NCBI RefSeq assembly: GCF_039528175.1
Contig: NZ_BAAALH010000001.1
Coordinates: 1,054,001-1,118,000 of the forward strand
Source: Citricoccus alkalitolerans
GTDB taxonomy: Bacteria > Actinomycetota > Actinomycetes > Actinomycetales > Micrococcaceae
DNA: 64,000 nucleotides
Direction of reading: 5' to 3'
Shown here: piece by piece, positions 16,874 to 26,740 of the stretch
Layout: every line of letters begins with the position of its first letter
Position numbering within the stretch: the first letter of the stretch is position 1
The notes under the pieces: model-generated
Databases searched by the model: none
What the model saw: the letters and a program-made list of their open reading frames with translations, nothing else
What the model was told of the DNA's origin: nothing
Position numbers and translations under genes: made by a program

Positions 16874-17835
16874 AAACCGAGCCGGCCCAGCTGCTTGGGA
16901 TCCCGCTGCCATTCCTTGGCCACCTTCACCCGGAGGTCCAGGTACACGGCAGTCCCGAGGAGTTTCTCGATGGAGCCCCGCGCCTGGGAGCCGATGGCCT
17001 TGAGTCGGGAGCCCCCCTTGCCGATGATGATGGCCTTCTGGCTGTCCCGCTCCACGAAGACGTTGGCGTGGATGTCCAGCAGCGGACGGTCGGCAGGCCG
17101 TCCCTCGCGTGGGTTCATCTCATCGACCACCACTGCCACCGAGTGCGGCAGCTCGTCCCGCACACCCTCCAGGGCCGCCTCCCGAATGAGCTCGGCCACC
17201 ATCGTCAGCTCGGGCTCGTCCGTGAGCTCGCCGTCCGGATAGAGCGGCGGGGACAGCGGCAGCCTTTCGGCCAGGACCTTCGCCACGTCCTCCACCTGGT
17301 GGCCCTGGACGGCGGAGACGGGCACGACGGCGGCGAAACCGGCCCCCTGGTTCTCCGGCCCGAGCACCTCGTCGCCGAGGGCGGCGACGGCGAGCAGCTG
17401 GGCCGCGATCGCGTCCGGCTTCACCTTGTCCGTCTTGGTCACCAGGGCGATCACGGGCTTGCGGTTGAGCAGGGCCAGCTGGCTGGCGATGTAGCGGTCG
17501 CCGGGCCCGATCTTCTCGTCAGCGGGGATGCAGAATCCGACCGCGTCCACCTCGCCGAGGGTCTGGGTGACGAGGTCATTGAGCCGCTGACCCAGCAACG
17601 TCCGGGGACGGTGCAGCCCGGGGGTGTCCACGAGGACCAGCTGGAAGGCGTCACGGTGCACGATCCCGCGGATGGTGTGCCGGGTGGTCTGCGGCTTGGA
17701 GGAGGTGATGGCCACCTTCTCCCCCACCAGGGCGTTGGTCAAAGTGGACTTGCCGGCGTTGGGCCGGCCCACCAGGGAGACGAAACCGGCGCGGAAGTCC
17801 TCCGGGGCGTTGCTGGGGTCGAACAGGGTCGTCAT
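16870..17835 (-). CDS. era: GTPase Era
   Basis: Essential GTPase that binds the 3' end of 16S rRNA and helps mature the 30S subunit. 321 aa. G1 GRPNAGKST at 23-31, G3 DTPGLHRPR near residue 70, G4 TKTD, then a KH RNA-binding domain with IIGKGGSRLKAIG near residue 270. The ATG overlaps the stop of the upstream CNNM/CorC gene in ATGA. It is the last gene of a leftward series phoH-ybeY-corC-era in which every junction overlaps. Confidence 0.98.
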   Translation of the reverse strand: MTTLFDPSNAPEDFRAGFVSLVGRPNAGKSTLTNALVGEKVAITSSKPQTTRHTIRGIVHRDAFQLVLVDTPGLHRPRTLLGQRLNDLVTQTLGEVDAVGFCIPADEKIGPGDRYIASQLALLNRKPVIALVTKTDKVKPDAIAAQLLAVAALGDEVLGPENQGAGFAAVVPVSAVQGHQVEDVAKVLAERLPLSPPLYPDGELTDEPELTMVAELIREAALEGVRDELPHSVAVVVDEMNPREGRPADRPLLDIHANVFVERDSQKAIIIGKGGSRLKAIGSQARGSIEKLLGTAVYLDLRVKVAKEWQRDPKQLGRLGF

Positions 17836-19205
17836 GGGGTCTCCCGGGAGGCTGGGGTGGATGCCGAGGCGGCGTTGCGATCGGTCAGGCGGGCTGGCAG
17901 CAGGTCGGTGCCAGGCCGGCGTCGGGTGTGGCCACCGTCCCGCGGAGACTCCCTCACCACCAGGCGCGCGACGCGGTTGCGCCGGCCCTGCAGGGATTCG
18001 GCCGTCAGCTCGATGCCCTGGACGGCCACATGCGAGCCCTGGATGGGGACGCGGCCCAGCGTCTTGGCGAGCAGGCCGCCGACGGTGTCCACGTCCTCCT
18101 CGTCGTCCAGGTCCATGCCGAACAGCTCAGCGAAGTCGTCAATGCCCATGCGGGCGTCCACGCTGAACGAGCCGTCTTCGAGGGGTTCGATCTCGGGACG
18201 GTCCTGGCGGTCGTACTCGTCCGAGATCTCGCCGACGATCTCCTCGATGAGGTCCTCGAGCGTCACGAGGCCGGCGGTGCCGCCGTACTCATCCACCACG
18301 ACCGCGATGTGGGTGGATTCGCGCTGGAGCTCCTGCAACAGCACGGACACCGGCTTCGACTCGGGGACGAAGCGCACGTCCCGGGCCACAGCGTCCACGG
18401 GGCTGGCCGGATCCGCCGCGCCATCCCCCAGGCCGCGATGCAGCGCGCGGGCCACGTCCTTGAGGTAGACCATGCCGAAGACCTCGTCCGCGTTGTCCCC
18501 GATGAGCGGGATGCGGGAGCAGCCGGAGCGCAGGAACAGGTTCATCGCGTCCTCCAGGGTGGTCCCGGTCTCCACGGTGACGACATCGGTGCGCGGCACC
18601 ATCACGGCGCGCACCAGGGTGTCACCCATATCGAACACGGAGCGGATGAGCTCGGCCTCGGCATCCTCCAGGACATCGGCGTCGTTGGCCCGGGCGACGA
18701 ACTCACGGAAGTGGCGCTCCTCGATCTCGGCGGCCTCCTCCTCCTCGTCCTCCGACCTGGGGCCGGGTGCCGCCACGCGGGCCGGCAGCGAGCCGAGCAG
18801 GGCGGTGAGGAAGCGGACGAGGCCTGCGGTGCGCTGGGCGGCGGCGACATCGTGCTTGGTCCCCACCTGGCGCGGCGAGAGCACGGTCAGCAACAGGGCG
18901 ACCAGTCCCATCAGCAGGAGGGACAACAGCGCGGTGATCCAGATGGTCCCCGTGAGGGAGTGGATGAACAGGGTGCCGGCCACCGCGGCGGTGGTCTCGG
19001 CGAACAGCCGCCAGAACCGCAGGGCGTGCAGGTGCTCCGGCAGCCGGGCCATGACCGTGAGGATCGGGCTGCGGGGGCGGCGCATCGCGATCCCCTCGGC
19101 CTCCTTGCGGGACAGGTAGCCCAACGACGCTTCGGCGACACCGAGGATCCAGGACAGGAACAGAAACGCGGCCAGCAGGACCGCCAGGACGAGCGAGGTG
19201 AGCAT
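17832..19205 (-). CDS. CNNM/CorC family membrane protein with CBS pair
   Basis: Hemolysin C/CorC-type protein, 457 aa: an N-terminal DUF21 membrane domain (about residues 1-140, three to four helices), a tandem CBS-domain pair (about 195-330, with VPRTDVVTVE and VVVDEYGGTAGLVTLEDLIE), and a C-terminal CorC_HlyC transporter-associated domain (about 345-425). The family is linked to Mg2+/Co2+ transport; its genetic tie to ybeY and era is widely conserved. The start overlaps the ybeY stop in TGATG. The last 40 residues are Arg/Pro/Ala-rich. Transport activity here is inferred from the family only. Confidence 0.92.
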   Translation of the reverse strand: MLTSLVLAVLLAAFLFLSWILGVAEASLGYLSRKEAEGIAMRRPRSPILTVMARLPEHLHALRFWRLFAETTAAVAGTLFIHSLTGTIWITALLSLLLMGLVALLLTVLSPRQVGTKHDVAAAQRTAGLVRFLTALLGSLPARVAAPGPRSEDEEEEAAEIEERHFREFVARANDADVLEDAEAELIRSVFDMGDTLVRAVMVPRTDVVTVETGTTLEDAMNLFLRSGCSRIPLIGDNADEVFGMVYLKDVARALHRGLGDGAADPASPVDAVARDVRFVPESKPVSVLLQELQRESTHIAVVVDEYGGTAGLVTLEDLIEEIVGEISDEYDRQDRPEIEPLEDGSFSVDARMGIDDFAELFGMDLDDEEDVDTVGGLLAKTLGRVPIQGSHVAVQGIELTAESLQGRRNRVARLVVRESPRDGGHTRRRPGTDLLPARLTDRNAASASTPASRETP

Positions 19206-19667
19206 CAGGCTTCGGTGGGATCTGGAGCCGGGCGGCCGAGGAAGTCGCCGAGCAGCTGGCGCTGGAGAGCGAACATCTCGTCCTTCTCCTCGGGCTCCTC
19301 ATGGTCGAAGCCGAGCAGGTGGAGCAATCCGTGGACCAGCAGCAGCAGGACCTCGTCCGCGGCGGAGTGCCCGCCGCGGGCAGCCTGGACGGCGGCGACC
19401 TGCGGGCAGATGACCACGTCGCCCAGCAGTCCCTCCGGGCTCGGGTCCTCGGCCGTGCCCGGGCGGAGCTCGTCCATGGGGAAGCTCATGACATCCGTGG
19501 CGTCCGGCAGGTCCATCCACTCCAGGTGGAGCTGTTCCATGGCGGCCTCGTCCACGCACACCACGGAGAGCTCGGCCCCCGGATGCACGTGCAGCGCTTC
19601 CAGGACGGAACGGGACAGCGCGAGCAGGGACTCCTCGTCGACCTCAGCACCGGACTCGTTGACGATC

Positions 19668-19678
<11 letters not shown>
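19205..19678 (-). CDS. ybeY: endoribonuclease YbeY
   Basis: Single-strand-specific zinc endoribonuclease for 16S rRNA 3' maturation and ribosome quality control, 157 aa. The metal motif HGLLHLLGFDH is at 116-126 (H116, H120, H126), and the conserved Arg region is replaced by the usual DVMSFPMDE. The start lies inside the 3' end of phoH (11-bp overlap) and the stop overlaps the next gene in TGATG. phoH-ybeY-corC-era is a classical cluster. Confidence 0.97.
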
Positions 19679-20684
<1,006 letters not shown>

Positions 20685-20714
20685 GGGGTGGGACAGGTGG
20701 ACTACGAGGCCAGT

Positions 20715-21491
20715 CTACGTCCGAGGCCCGAACCGTCCCAGCAGCTGCTGGAGAACTGCGACGGCGGCCGGGCCGGCGGTGGAGGACCGGAGAACATGGC
20801 GCCCCAACAGCACGGGACGCCCGCCGGCCTCGGACAGGGCTGCGGTCTCGGCCGGACTGATGCCACCCTCGGGGCCGACCACCAGCACGATCCGTTCCAC
20901 GGCCCCTCCGGTCAGCATCCCCGCCTCGGCGACGACTTCGCCCAAGGACTGCTGCGCGTCCTCATGCAGGACGAGCACAAGGGTACCGGCGCCACAGACC
21001 GAGGCGACACCGACGCCGTCGAGCATCTTCTCCGTGCGCGGCACCCGGACGCGGCGCGCCTGCTTCGCGGCCGAGCGCAGGGCCGCTTCCCACTTGGCCA
21101 CGGCTTTGGCCGCCTTGTCACCCTTCCACCGCACGATGGAACGTTCGGCCTGCCAGGGGTGCACGGCGTCGAGGCCCAGTTCGGTCGCCGTCTGGATGGC
21201 CAGCAGGTCCCGGTCGCCCTTGGCGAGGGCCTGCACGAGCACGAGTTCAGGGTTCGGTGCCGGCTCGTCATGGACGGTCTCGGCGGTGACCTCCAGCCGG
21301 TCGGGCGCCGCGGAGTGCACGGTGCCGCTCACGCGCCGGCCGGAGCCGTCCGCCACGTCCACGCGCTCCCCCGGCGACAGCCGCATGACCTGGGCTGCGT
21401 GCCGGGCCTCGGCACCCGAGACCACGACGGTGGCCCCCGCGGAGGCGGGGGCCAGATCGCCGTCGCCGACGTAGAAGAGGGGGTTGCTCAC
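20715..21491 (-). CDS. rsmE: 16S rRNA m3U1498 methyltransferase
   Basis: SPOUT-class methyltransferase that methylates U1498 of 16S rRNA using SAM, 258 aa. The trefoil-knot SAM site shows VVGPEGGISPAE, and the N-terminal PUA-like domain contains EARHAAQVMRLSPGE. The GTG start overlaps the dnaJ stop in GTGA, so it is translated with dnaJ, the common actinobacterial hrcA-dnaJ-rsmE order. Confidence 0.95.
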   Translation of the reverse strand: MSNPLFYVGDGDLAPASAGATVVVSGAEARHAAQVMRLSPGERVDVADGSGRRVSGTVHSAAPDRLEVTAETVHDEPAPNPELVLVQALAKGDRDLLAIQTATELGLDAVHPWQAERSIVRWKGDKAAKAVAKWEAALRSAAKQARRVRVPRTEKMLDGVGVASVCGAGTLVLVLHEDAQQSLGEVVAEAGMLTGGAVERIVLVVGPEGGISPAETAALSEAGGRPVLLGRHVLRSSTAGPAAVAVLQQLLGRFGPRT

Positions 21492-22633
21492 AGGTTCTTG
21501 AGGTTGTCCCGGAACTTGGAGAACAACCCGCGGTGCTCTGTGGTGCCGTGCACCAGGTCCTCACCGCGCAGACCGGCCAGCTGCTCCAGCAGGGCGCGCT
21601 GCTCGTCGTCGAGTTTGGTGGGGGTCTCCACCCGCAGGGTGACCTTGAGATCGCCCCGGCCGGAGCCCCGCAACCGGCCGACGCCCAGGCCCCTGAGGGT
21701 CTGTACCTCTCCGGACTGGGTGCCAGCCTTCACCGGAACCTCCTTCTCACCGTCGAAGGTGTCCAGCGTGAGCGTGGTGCCCAGGGCGGCGGCCGCCATC
21801 GGGACGCTCATGGTGGCCAGCAGATGGTCCCCGTCCCGAACGAACACCTCATGCTGACGCACCTCGATCTCCACGTAGAGATCGGCATTGGGGCCACCAC
21901 CGGGGCCGGCCTCGCCGCGGCCGGCGAGCTGGATCCGGGTCCCCGTGGCCACCCCGGCCGGGATCTTGATGGTCAGTGAGGTGCGCTCACGGATGCGGCC
22001 CTGGCCGGAGCACTCCCGGCACGGGTCCGGGATGACGGTCCCGAAGCCCTGGCAGGCAGAGCAGGTCTCGGCGGCCATGACGGTGCCGAGGATGGAACGC
22101 ACCGGCCGGCGGATGGCGCCCTGGCCGTTGCAGATGGTGCAGGTCTCCGGATGCGTGCCGGGCTGGCAGCAGCTGCCGTCACAGGTGGGGCACACCACGG
22201 CGGTGTCCACCTCGAGGGTCTTCTCGGTGCCGAAGACCGCATCGCTGAGATCGAGCTTGGCAGTGATGAGGGCGTCCTGTCCCCGCCGCGCACGGCTGGC
22301 GGGACCACCGCCCCGGCCACCGCCCATGCCGCCGGAACCGCCACCGCCGAAGAACGTCTCGAAGATGTCCTGGAAACCACCGAAATCGGCGCCGCCGAAA
22401 CCGCCGCCCATGCCGCCGGTGCCGTTCTCATGGCCCGTGGCGTCATAGTTGCGGCGCTTCTCCTGGTCCGAGAGGACCTCGTAGGCACGCGTGACGTTCT
22501 TGAACTCCTCGGAGGCGTCGGGAGCCGGGTTCACGTCGGGATGGAGTTTGCGGGCCAACTTGCGGTAGGCGCGCTTGATCTCCTCGGCGGAGGCGTCTCG
22601 GCCAATGCCGAGCACCTCGTAATGGTCAGCCAC
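21488..22633 (-). CDS. dnaJ: chaperone DnaJ (HrcA-linked copy)
   Basis: Hsp40 cochaperone stimulating DnaK ATPase; 381 aa. J domain with HPD at 31-33, a Gly-rich linker (about 72-112) with repeated GGMGGG, then the zinc-finger domain with four C-x-x-C repeats: CPTC followed by CC where the usual Gly-x-Gly stands, CTIC, CSAC and CREC. The substrate-binding beta domain completes the usual length. It follows hrcA by 51 bp, so it is likely in the CIRCE-controlled operon; Actinobacteria often have a second dnaJ next to dnaK, which is not in this window. Confidence 0.97.
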   Translation of the reverse strand: MADHYEVLGIGRDASAEEIKRAYRKLARKLHPDVNPAPDASEEFKNVTRAYEVLSDQEKRRNYDATGHENGTGGMGGGFGGADFGGFQDIFETFFGGGGSGGMGGGRGGGPASRARRGQDALITAKLDLSDAVFGTEKTLEVDTAVVCPTCDGSCCQPGTHPETCTICNGQGAIRRPVRSILGTVMAAETCSACQGFGTVIPDPCRECSGQGRIRERTSLTIKIPAGVATGTRIQLAGRGEAGPGGGPNADLYVEIEVRQHEVFVRDGDHLLATMSVPMAAAALGTTLTLDTFDGEKEVPVKAGTQSGEVQTLRGLGVGRLRGSGRGDLKVTLRVETPTKLDDEQRALLEQLAGLRGEDLVHGTTEHRGLFSKFRDNLKNL

Positions 22634-22684
22634 GGTCTGCGGTGTTCCTTCCGGTGGTGGGGTGGTGGATGTCGGTCCTGGCCG

Positions 22685-23698
22685 CTATTGCGACAGGATC
22701 CGGGACAAGTACCGGGCGATCGCCCGCACGGCGGTCATGGTGCCCGGATAGTCCATGCGGGTGGGGCCCACGACGCCGAGCTTGGCGCCGGAGCCGGGGC
22801 CGTATCCGGCGGCGACGACAGACGCCTCGGACAGGGAGCCGGTGTTCTCGGAGCCGATGCGCACGCTGAGGCCACGCACATCCTGCTCCATCTCGGTCAG
22901 CAGACGCAACAACACGACCTGTTCCTCGAGGGCTTCCAGGATGGGGCCGATCGAGAACGGGAAGTCCCCCGTCGAGCGTGCCAGGTTGGCGGTGCCGGCC
23001 ATGATGATTCGGTCCTCCCGGCGTGCCGCGAACATCTGGTCCAGCTGGACGGCGAAGGCCAGGGCAAGATCGCGATCCTCCGCCGGCACCTCGGCCAGCG
23101 CGAGCCGAAGTCCCTCCGCGGCCTGGACCGGGGTCAGCCCGTCCAGATAGCGCAGGAACTGCTGCTTCAGCACGGTCAGCGACGTCTCGTTGGCCTCGAC
23201 CTCGAGACCGAAGGCCCGCTGGTCGACCTGTCCGGTGGACAGGATCACCACGACGAGGGCCCGGCGGGGCGCCAGGGAGACGAACTCGATGTGCCGGATG
23301 GTGGAGGAGTCCACATGGGGGTACTGCAGCACGGCCACCTGGTTGGTGAGCTGTGCGAGCAGCCGCACGGTGCGGGCCATCATCTCGTTGAAGTCGCCAT
23401 TGGCATCCAGCAGCGTCTGCACCGCGCGCTTCTCCGCAGCGGACAGCGGCTTCACTTCGGAGATCTGGTCCACGAAGATGCGGTAGCCCTTGTCCGTGGG
23501 GATGCGTCCGGAAGAGGTGTGCGGGGCCACGATGAGCCCCTCCTCCTCCAGGGCGGCCATGTCATTCCGGACGGTGGCCGAGGACACGCCCAACTGGTGG
23601 CGGTCCACCAGGGCCTTGGAGCCGACGGGCTCGCGGGAGGACACGTAGTCCTCCACGATGGCCTGCAGCACCTGCATGCGGCGCGGCTGTTCGCTCAT
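22685..23698 (-). CDS. hrcA: heat-inducible transcription repressor HrcA
   Basis: Repressor of class I heat-shock genes that binds CIRCE operators and needs GroEL for activity; 337 aa. An N-terminal winged helix includes the recognition region SSATVRNDMAALEEEGLI. ATG at 23698 is preceded by GGAGG with 7-nt spacing. A CIRCE-like inverted repeat 26 bp upstream of the start argues for autoregulation of hrcA-dnaJ-rsmE. Confidence 0.97.
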   Translation of the reverse strand: MSEQPRRMQVLQAIVEDYVSSREPVGSKALVDRHQLGVSSATVRNDMAALEEEGLIVAPHTSSGRIPTDKGYRIFVDQISEVKPLSAAEKRAVQTLLDANGDFNEMMARTVRLLAQLTNQVAVLQYPHVDSSTIRHIEFVSLAPRRALVVVILSTGQVDQRAFGLEVEANETSLTVLKQQFLRYLDGLTPVQAAEGLRLALAEVPAEDRDLALAFAVQLDQMFAARREDRIIMAGTANLARSTGDFPFSIGPILEALEEQVVLLRLLTEMEQDVRGLSVRIGSENTGSLSEASVVAAGYGPGSGAKLGVVGPTRMDYPGTMTAVRAIARYLSRILSQ

Positions 23699-23723
23699 CG
23701 ATTCCTCCTGCCTGTCTTCCGGC

Positions 23724-23750
23724 TTAGCACTCGACGCTTTGAAGTGCCAA
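23724..23750 (-). promoter_or_regulatory. CIRCE operator upstream of hrcA
   Basis: On the plus strand the left arm TTAGCACTC (23724-23732) matches the CIRCE consensus exactly; after a 9-nt spacer the right arm AAGTGCCAA (23742-23750) differs from GAGTGCTAA at two positions. Reading the minus strand, a TTGGCA at the operator edge can serve as -35 with a -10 around 18 bp on, so repressor binding would cover the core promoter. Confidence 0.8.
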
Positions 23751-23919
23751 GTCTAGACCTTGTGTCCAATCGACGTACCACCACTTGCCCTGACCTCTGA
23801 GAGTGTCGACCCGCGGCCCTCCATCGCCGGCCCCGCACCAACCGCGTGCGCCAGCCCGGTACCGACCGCGTGCCGCGCGAGCCGCTGCGCGGTTACGCCG
23901 ACTCCTCTTGCTAGCGTCG

Positions 23920-24798
23920 ATGCCCGTGGAATGGAACAACTGGGGCCCGGGCACCCTCGACGGCGGCTTCCGCCCGACCGCCCGCACCGTCGAGAAGGTC
24001 CCCGCGAACCAGGGCGCCGTCCTGGAGGACACGGAGACCGGATTCACCGGTGCCGTCCTGCGGGTCGAGAAGTCCGGTGGCGTGCACCTGGTCGTCCTGG
24101 AGGACCGCCGGGGACGCACGAAGTCCTTCCCCCTGGGTTATGGCTTCCTCGTGGACGGCGAGCCCGTCGAGGTGGTGCCCCCCGCACCGGGCGGCACCTC
24201 GGGTGCCTCCCCCGCGAAGCCGGCCCGGACGGCGTCGGGCTCCGTCCGCGTGGACCATGCCCGCGCCCGCACGGCGCGGGCCTCCCGCATCTGGGTCGAA
24301 GGCCTGCATGACGCCGAGCTCGTGGAGAAGGTCTGGGGTGAGGACCTGCGCCTTGAGGGGATCGTCGTTGAGCCGCTCCACGGGGTGGACGACCTGGCAG
24401 GCGCCATCAAGGACTTCTCGCCCGGTCCGCAGCGCCGGCTCGGCATCCTCGTGGACCACCTCGTGACCGGCTCCAAGGAGGAGAGGATCGCCGCCGAGGC
24501 CATGAAGGTGCCCGGGGCCCGCGGCAACGTGCTGATCGTCGGCCATCCCTATGTGGACGTCTGGCAAGTCATCAAGCCCGCCGTCCTGGGCATCGGCGCC
24601 TGGCCGGTGGTGCCCCGAGGACAGGACTGGAAGACGGGCATCCTCGCCGGCCTCGGCTGGCCACACCGGACCAAGGAGGACATCGGCCTGGGCTGGAAGA
24701 GGCTGCTGTCCCAGGTGCGGACCTATGCCGACCTGGAGCCGACCCTGCTGGGGAGAGTGGAAGAGGTCATCGATTTCCTGACCGCCGTCGAGCACTGA
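23920..24798 (+). CDS. DUF3097 protein
   Basis: Actinobacterial DUF3097 family, function unknown, 292 aa from ATG 23920. It carries a TOPRIM-like centre: RIWVEGLHDAELVEKVWG (about residues 126-143) with an acidic pair, and a later GILVDHLV region, resembling the Glu and DxD elements of Toprim folds; this reading is mine. The last third (IVGHPYVDVWQVIKP and the WK/GLGW segments) is family-specific. The start is uncertain: TAGCGT lies 2 nt before ATG 23920 and 8 nt before GTG 23926. It is divergent from hrcA. Confidence 0.8.
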   Translation: MPVEWNNWGPGTLDGGFRPTARTVEKVPANQGAVLEDTETGFTGAVLRVEKSGGVHLVVLEDRRGRTKSFPLGYGFLVDGEPVEVVPPAPGGTSGASPAKPARTASGSVRVDHARARTARASRIWVEGLHDAELVEKVWGEDLRLEGIVVEPLHGVDDLAGAIKDFSPGPQRRLGILVDHLVTGSKEERIAAEAMKVPGARGNVLIVGHPYVDVWQVIKPAVLGIGAWPVVPRGQDWKTGILAGLGWPHRTKEDIGLGWKRLLSQVRTYADLEPTLLGRVEEVIDFLTAVEH

Positions 24799-24889
24799 CC
24801 GCATACCGACCTGCAGGGAACTCCCGGAATGCGGCGGTACACTGACGACCGAACGCCACCCATCACCTCCGAACGGAAAGGCCCAGGAC

Positions 24890-25321
24890 GTGTCCCAGCA
24901 GCAGCCCGGCAGTCCGCACCGCCCGCGCCCCGGCGCCGCCCCCAGGCGAGACCAGCAGCTGCAGGGGTCACCGGACCAGGCCGAGCCGCTGACGCCGGCC
25001 GAGGACCGTCAGTGGGCCACCCTCGCGCACTTCGGCGGTTTCCTTGGATGCATCCCCTCCCTGGTGATCTACCTGGTGTTCCGCCACCGCGGACCGTTCA
25101 CGGCCCAGGAGGCCAAGGAGGCGCTGAACTTCACTCTGCCGCCCACGGCACTCGCCATCGTGGCGAACCTGCTGGCCCTCATCCCGATCGTCGGGGGCAT
25201 CTTCGGCATCGTCGCCATGCTCCTGTGGCTGTTCATGACGGTCTCCGGCGTTGCAGCAGGCATCCAGTGCAACAAGGGCCGCCCCTACCGCTACCCGCTG
25301 AACCTCCGCCTGATTCAGTAG
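24890..25321 (+). CDS. DUF4870 membrane protein
   Basis: Small membrane protein of the DUF4870 (Tic20-like) family, 143 aa from a GTG start with GGAAAGG about 9 nt upstream. A Pro/Gln-rich cytoplasmic N-terminus (1-38) precedes three hydrophobic segments (about 47-63, 86-106 and 108-124). The family signature EAKEALNF is present between the first two. A TACACT at 24838-24843 may be its -10. Function unknown. Confidence 0.85.
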   Translation: MSQQQPGSPHRPRPGAAPRRDQQLQGSPDQAEPLTPAEDRQWATLAHFGGFLGCIPSLVIYLVFRHRGPFTAQEAKEALNFTLPPTALAIVANLLALIPIVGGIFGIVAMLLWLFMTVSGVAAGIQCNKGRPYRYPLNLRLIQ

Positions 25322-25373
25322 TACTCCGGTAGCCAATCCCGTAGTCCGCCGGTCCGATGCTGGTCCACTTCAT

Positions 25374-25432
25374 CCACATCCAGAGGACATTGCCACTGGG
25401 GGACCCAGAGGTGCAATGTCCTCTCGTTGTGG
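25374..25432. terminator. bidirectional terminator-like hairpin between convergent genes
   Basis: Perfect 12-bp arms AGAGGACATTGC (25382-25393) and its complement (25413-25424), extended by an outer 5-bp stem (25374-25378 with 25428-25432) and an inner CTGGG/CCCAG hairpin. It stands between the DUF4870 stop and the hemW stop, so it probably ends both transcripts. Confidence 0.75.
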
Positions 25433-25441
25433 ACGGACAAG

Positions 25442-26722
25442 TCAGAACCCGGCCAGCCGGCGCACGATCGCGTCGTCCAGCAGCCGCCCCTGCAGGGTGG
25501 GCACCACGCGTCCGGCCAGGGCCGCTCGTCCATCGAGCAGCCCCTCACCGATCATGGCGGCGATCTCCCTTCGGGCCTGGGCGCCACCGTCGGGCGCTTC
25601 GTCCAAGGCCGCCGTCGGGAGCCCGTCCGAGAGCCGGACGCCCAGCATGACGCGCTCGAGGAATCGCGCCTCGGCGTCGGGGTGCTCTCGGCCGACGGAA
25701 GGCGAGATACCGGTGGCCAACCGCTGCGCGTAGGCCGCCGGATGCTTGGCGTTCCAGAACCGGACGCCGGCCAGGTGGGAGTGTGCCCCGGGGCCCGCTC
25801 CCCACCAGTCCTGATCACGCCAGTAGGCCACATTGTGCCGTGCCCGGTGGATGCCGCGGTCCTCGGGGTCATGGGCCCAATTCGAGATCTCGTACCAGCG
25901 GTAGCCCGCCGCGGCGAACAGCCGCTCGGCCAACAGGTACTTGTCAGCCTGGTCGTCCGGATCCACGTCGGCCACGGTCCCCCGCTTCACGGAGGCCCCG
26001 AACTTGGTCCCGTCCTCCACGATCAGCGAATAGGCCGAGATGTGGTCCGGTGCCAGCGCGAGTGCGGCCTCGACGGTGGTGCGCCAGTCCTCCAGGGATT
26101 CCCCCGGCGTGCCGTAGATCAGGTCCAAGGACACCTCCAGGCCGGCTTCGCGGGCCCAGCCGACCGCGGCCGGGACGTTCTCCTGCCGGTGCGTGCGGTC
26201 CAGCGTCGCCAGCACGTGCGGGACGGCGGACTGCATGCCGAAGGAGACCCGGGTGAATCCACCGGCGGCCATCTCCCGCAACGACTCAAGGGACACGGAG
26301 TCGGGGTTGGCCTCCGAGGTGATCTCGGCTCCGGGCGTGATCCCGAAGATGTCCCGGGCCCTTCCGAGGATCCGGACCAGGTCTACGGCGGGCAGCAGGG
26401 TCGGCGTGCCTCCGCCGAAGAAGACGGTCTCCAGCGTGCGCGGGGGGACCCCCGAACCAGCCAGCGCCTGCGCCGCGAAGTCCAGCTCACCGACCACGGT
26501 GTCCGCGTAGGACGTCCTGGACGCGCCGGGACCCAGGTCCTCGGCGGTATAGGTATTGAAGTCGCAGTAACCGCACCGCACCGAGCAGAACGGGACGTGT
26601 ACGTAGAGGCTGAAGGTGCGCGGCTGGCCGGCCTCGGCCGCCTCCCGCACCCGGTCCCCCACCGCTGCGGGGAACCGGCCGTCGTCGGGCGCGGGATCGC
26701 CGAGGGGAAGGATCGAAGGCAA
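25442..26722 (-). CDS. hemW: radical SAM heme chaperone HemW
   Basis: Radical-SAM protein formerly annotated as coproporphyrinogen III oxidase-like; it inserts heme into respiratory enzymes. 426 aa from TTG 26722. The cluster motif is CSVRCGYC (C46, C50, C53). The HemW-specific HNVAYW and GAGPGAHS motifs lie near residue 290-306, and the extra cysteine of true HemN is absent. It follows lepA by 18 bp, the conserved lepA-hemW pair. Confidence 0.95.
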   Translation of the reverse strand: MPSILPLGDPAPDDGRFPAAVGDRVREAAEAGQPRTFSLYVHVPFCSVRCGYCDFNTYTAEDLGPGASRTSYADTVVGELDFAAQALAGSGVPPRTLETVFFGGGTPTLLPAVDLVRILGRARDIFGITPGAEITSEANPDSVSLESLREMAAGGFTRVSFGMQSAVPHVLATLDRTHRQENVPAAVGWAREAGLEVSLDLIYGTPGESLEDWRTTVEAALALAPDHISAYSLIVEDGTKFGASVKRGTVADVDPDDQADKYLLAERLFAAAGYRWYEISNWAHDPEDRGIHRARHNVAYWRDQDWWGAGPGAHSHLAGVRFWNAKHPAAYAQRLATGISPSVGREHPDAEARFLERVMLGVRLSDGLPTAALDEAPDGGAQARREIAAMIGEGLLDGRAALAGRVVPTLQGRLLDDAIVRRLAGF

Positions 26723-26740
26723 GGTGTGTTCGTCCCCGCC

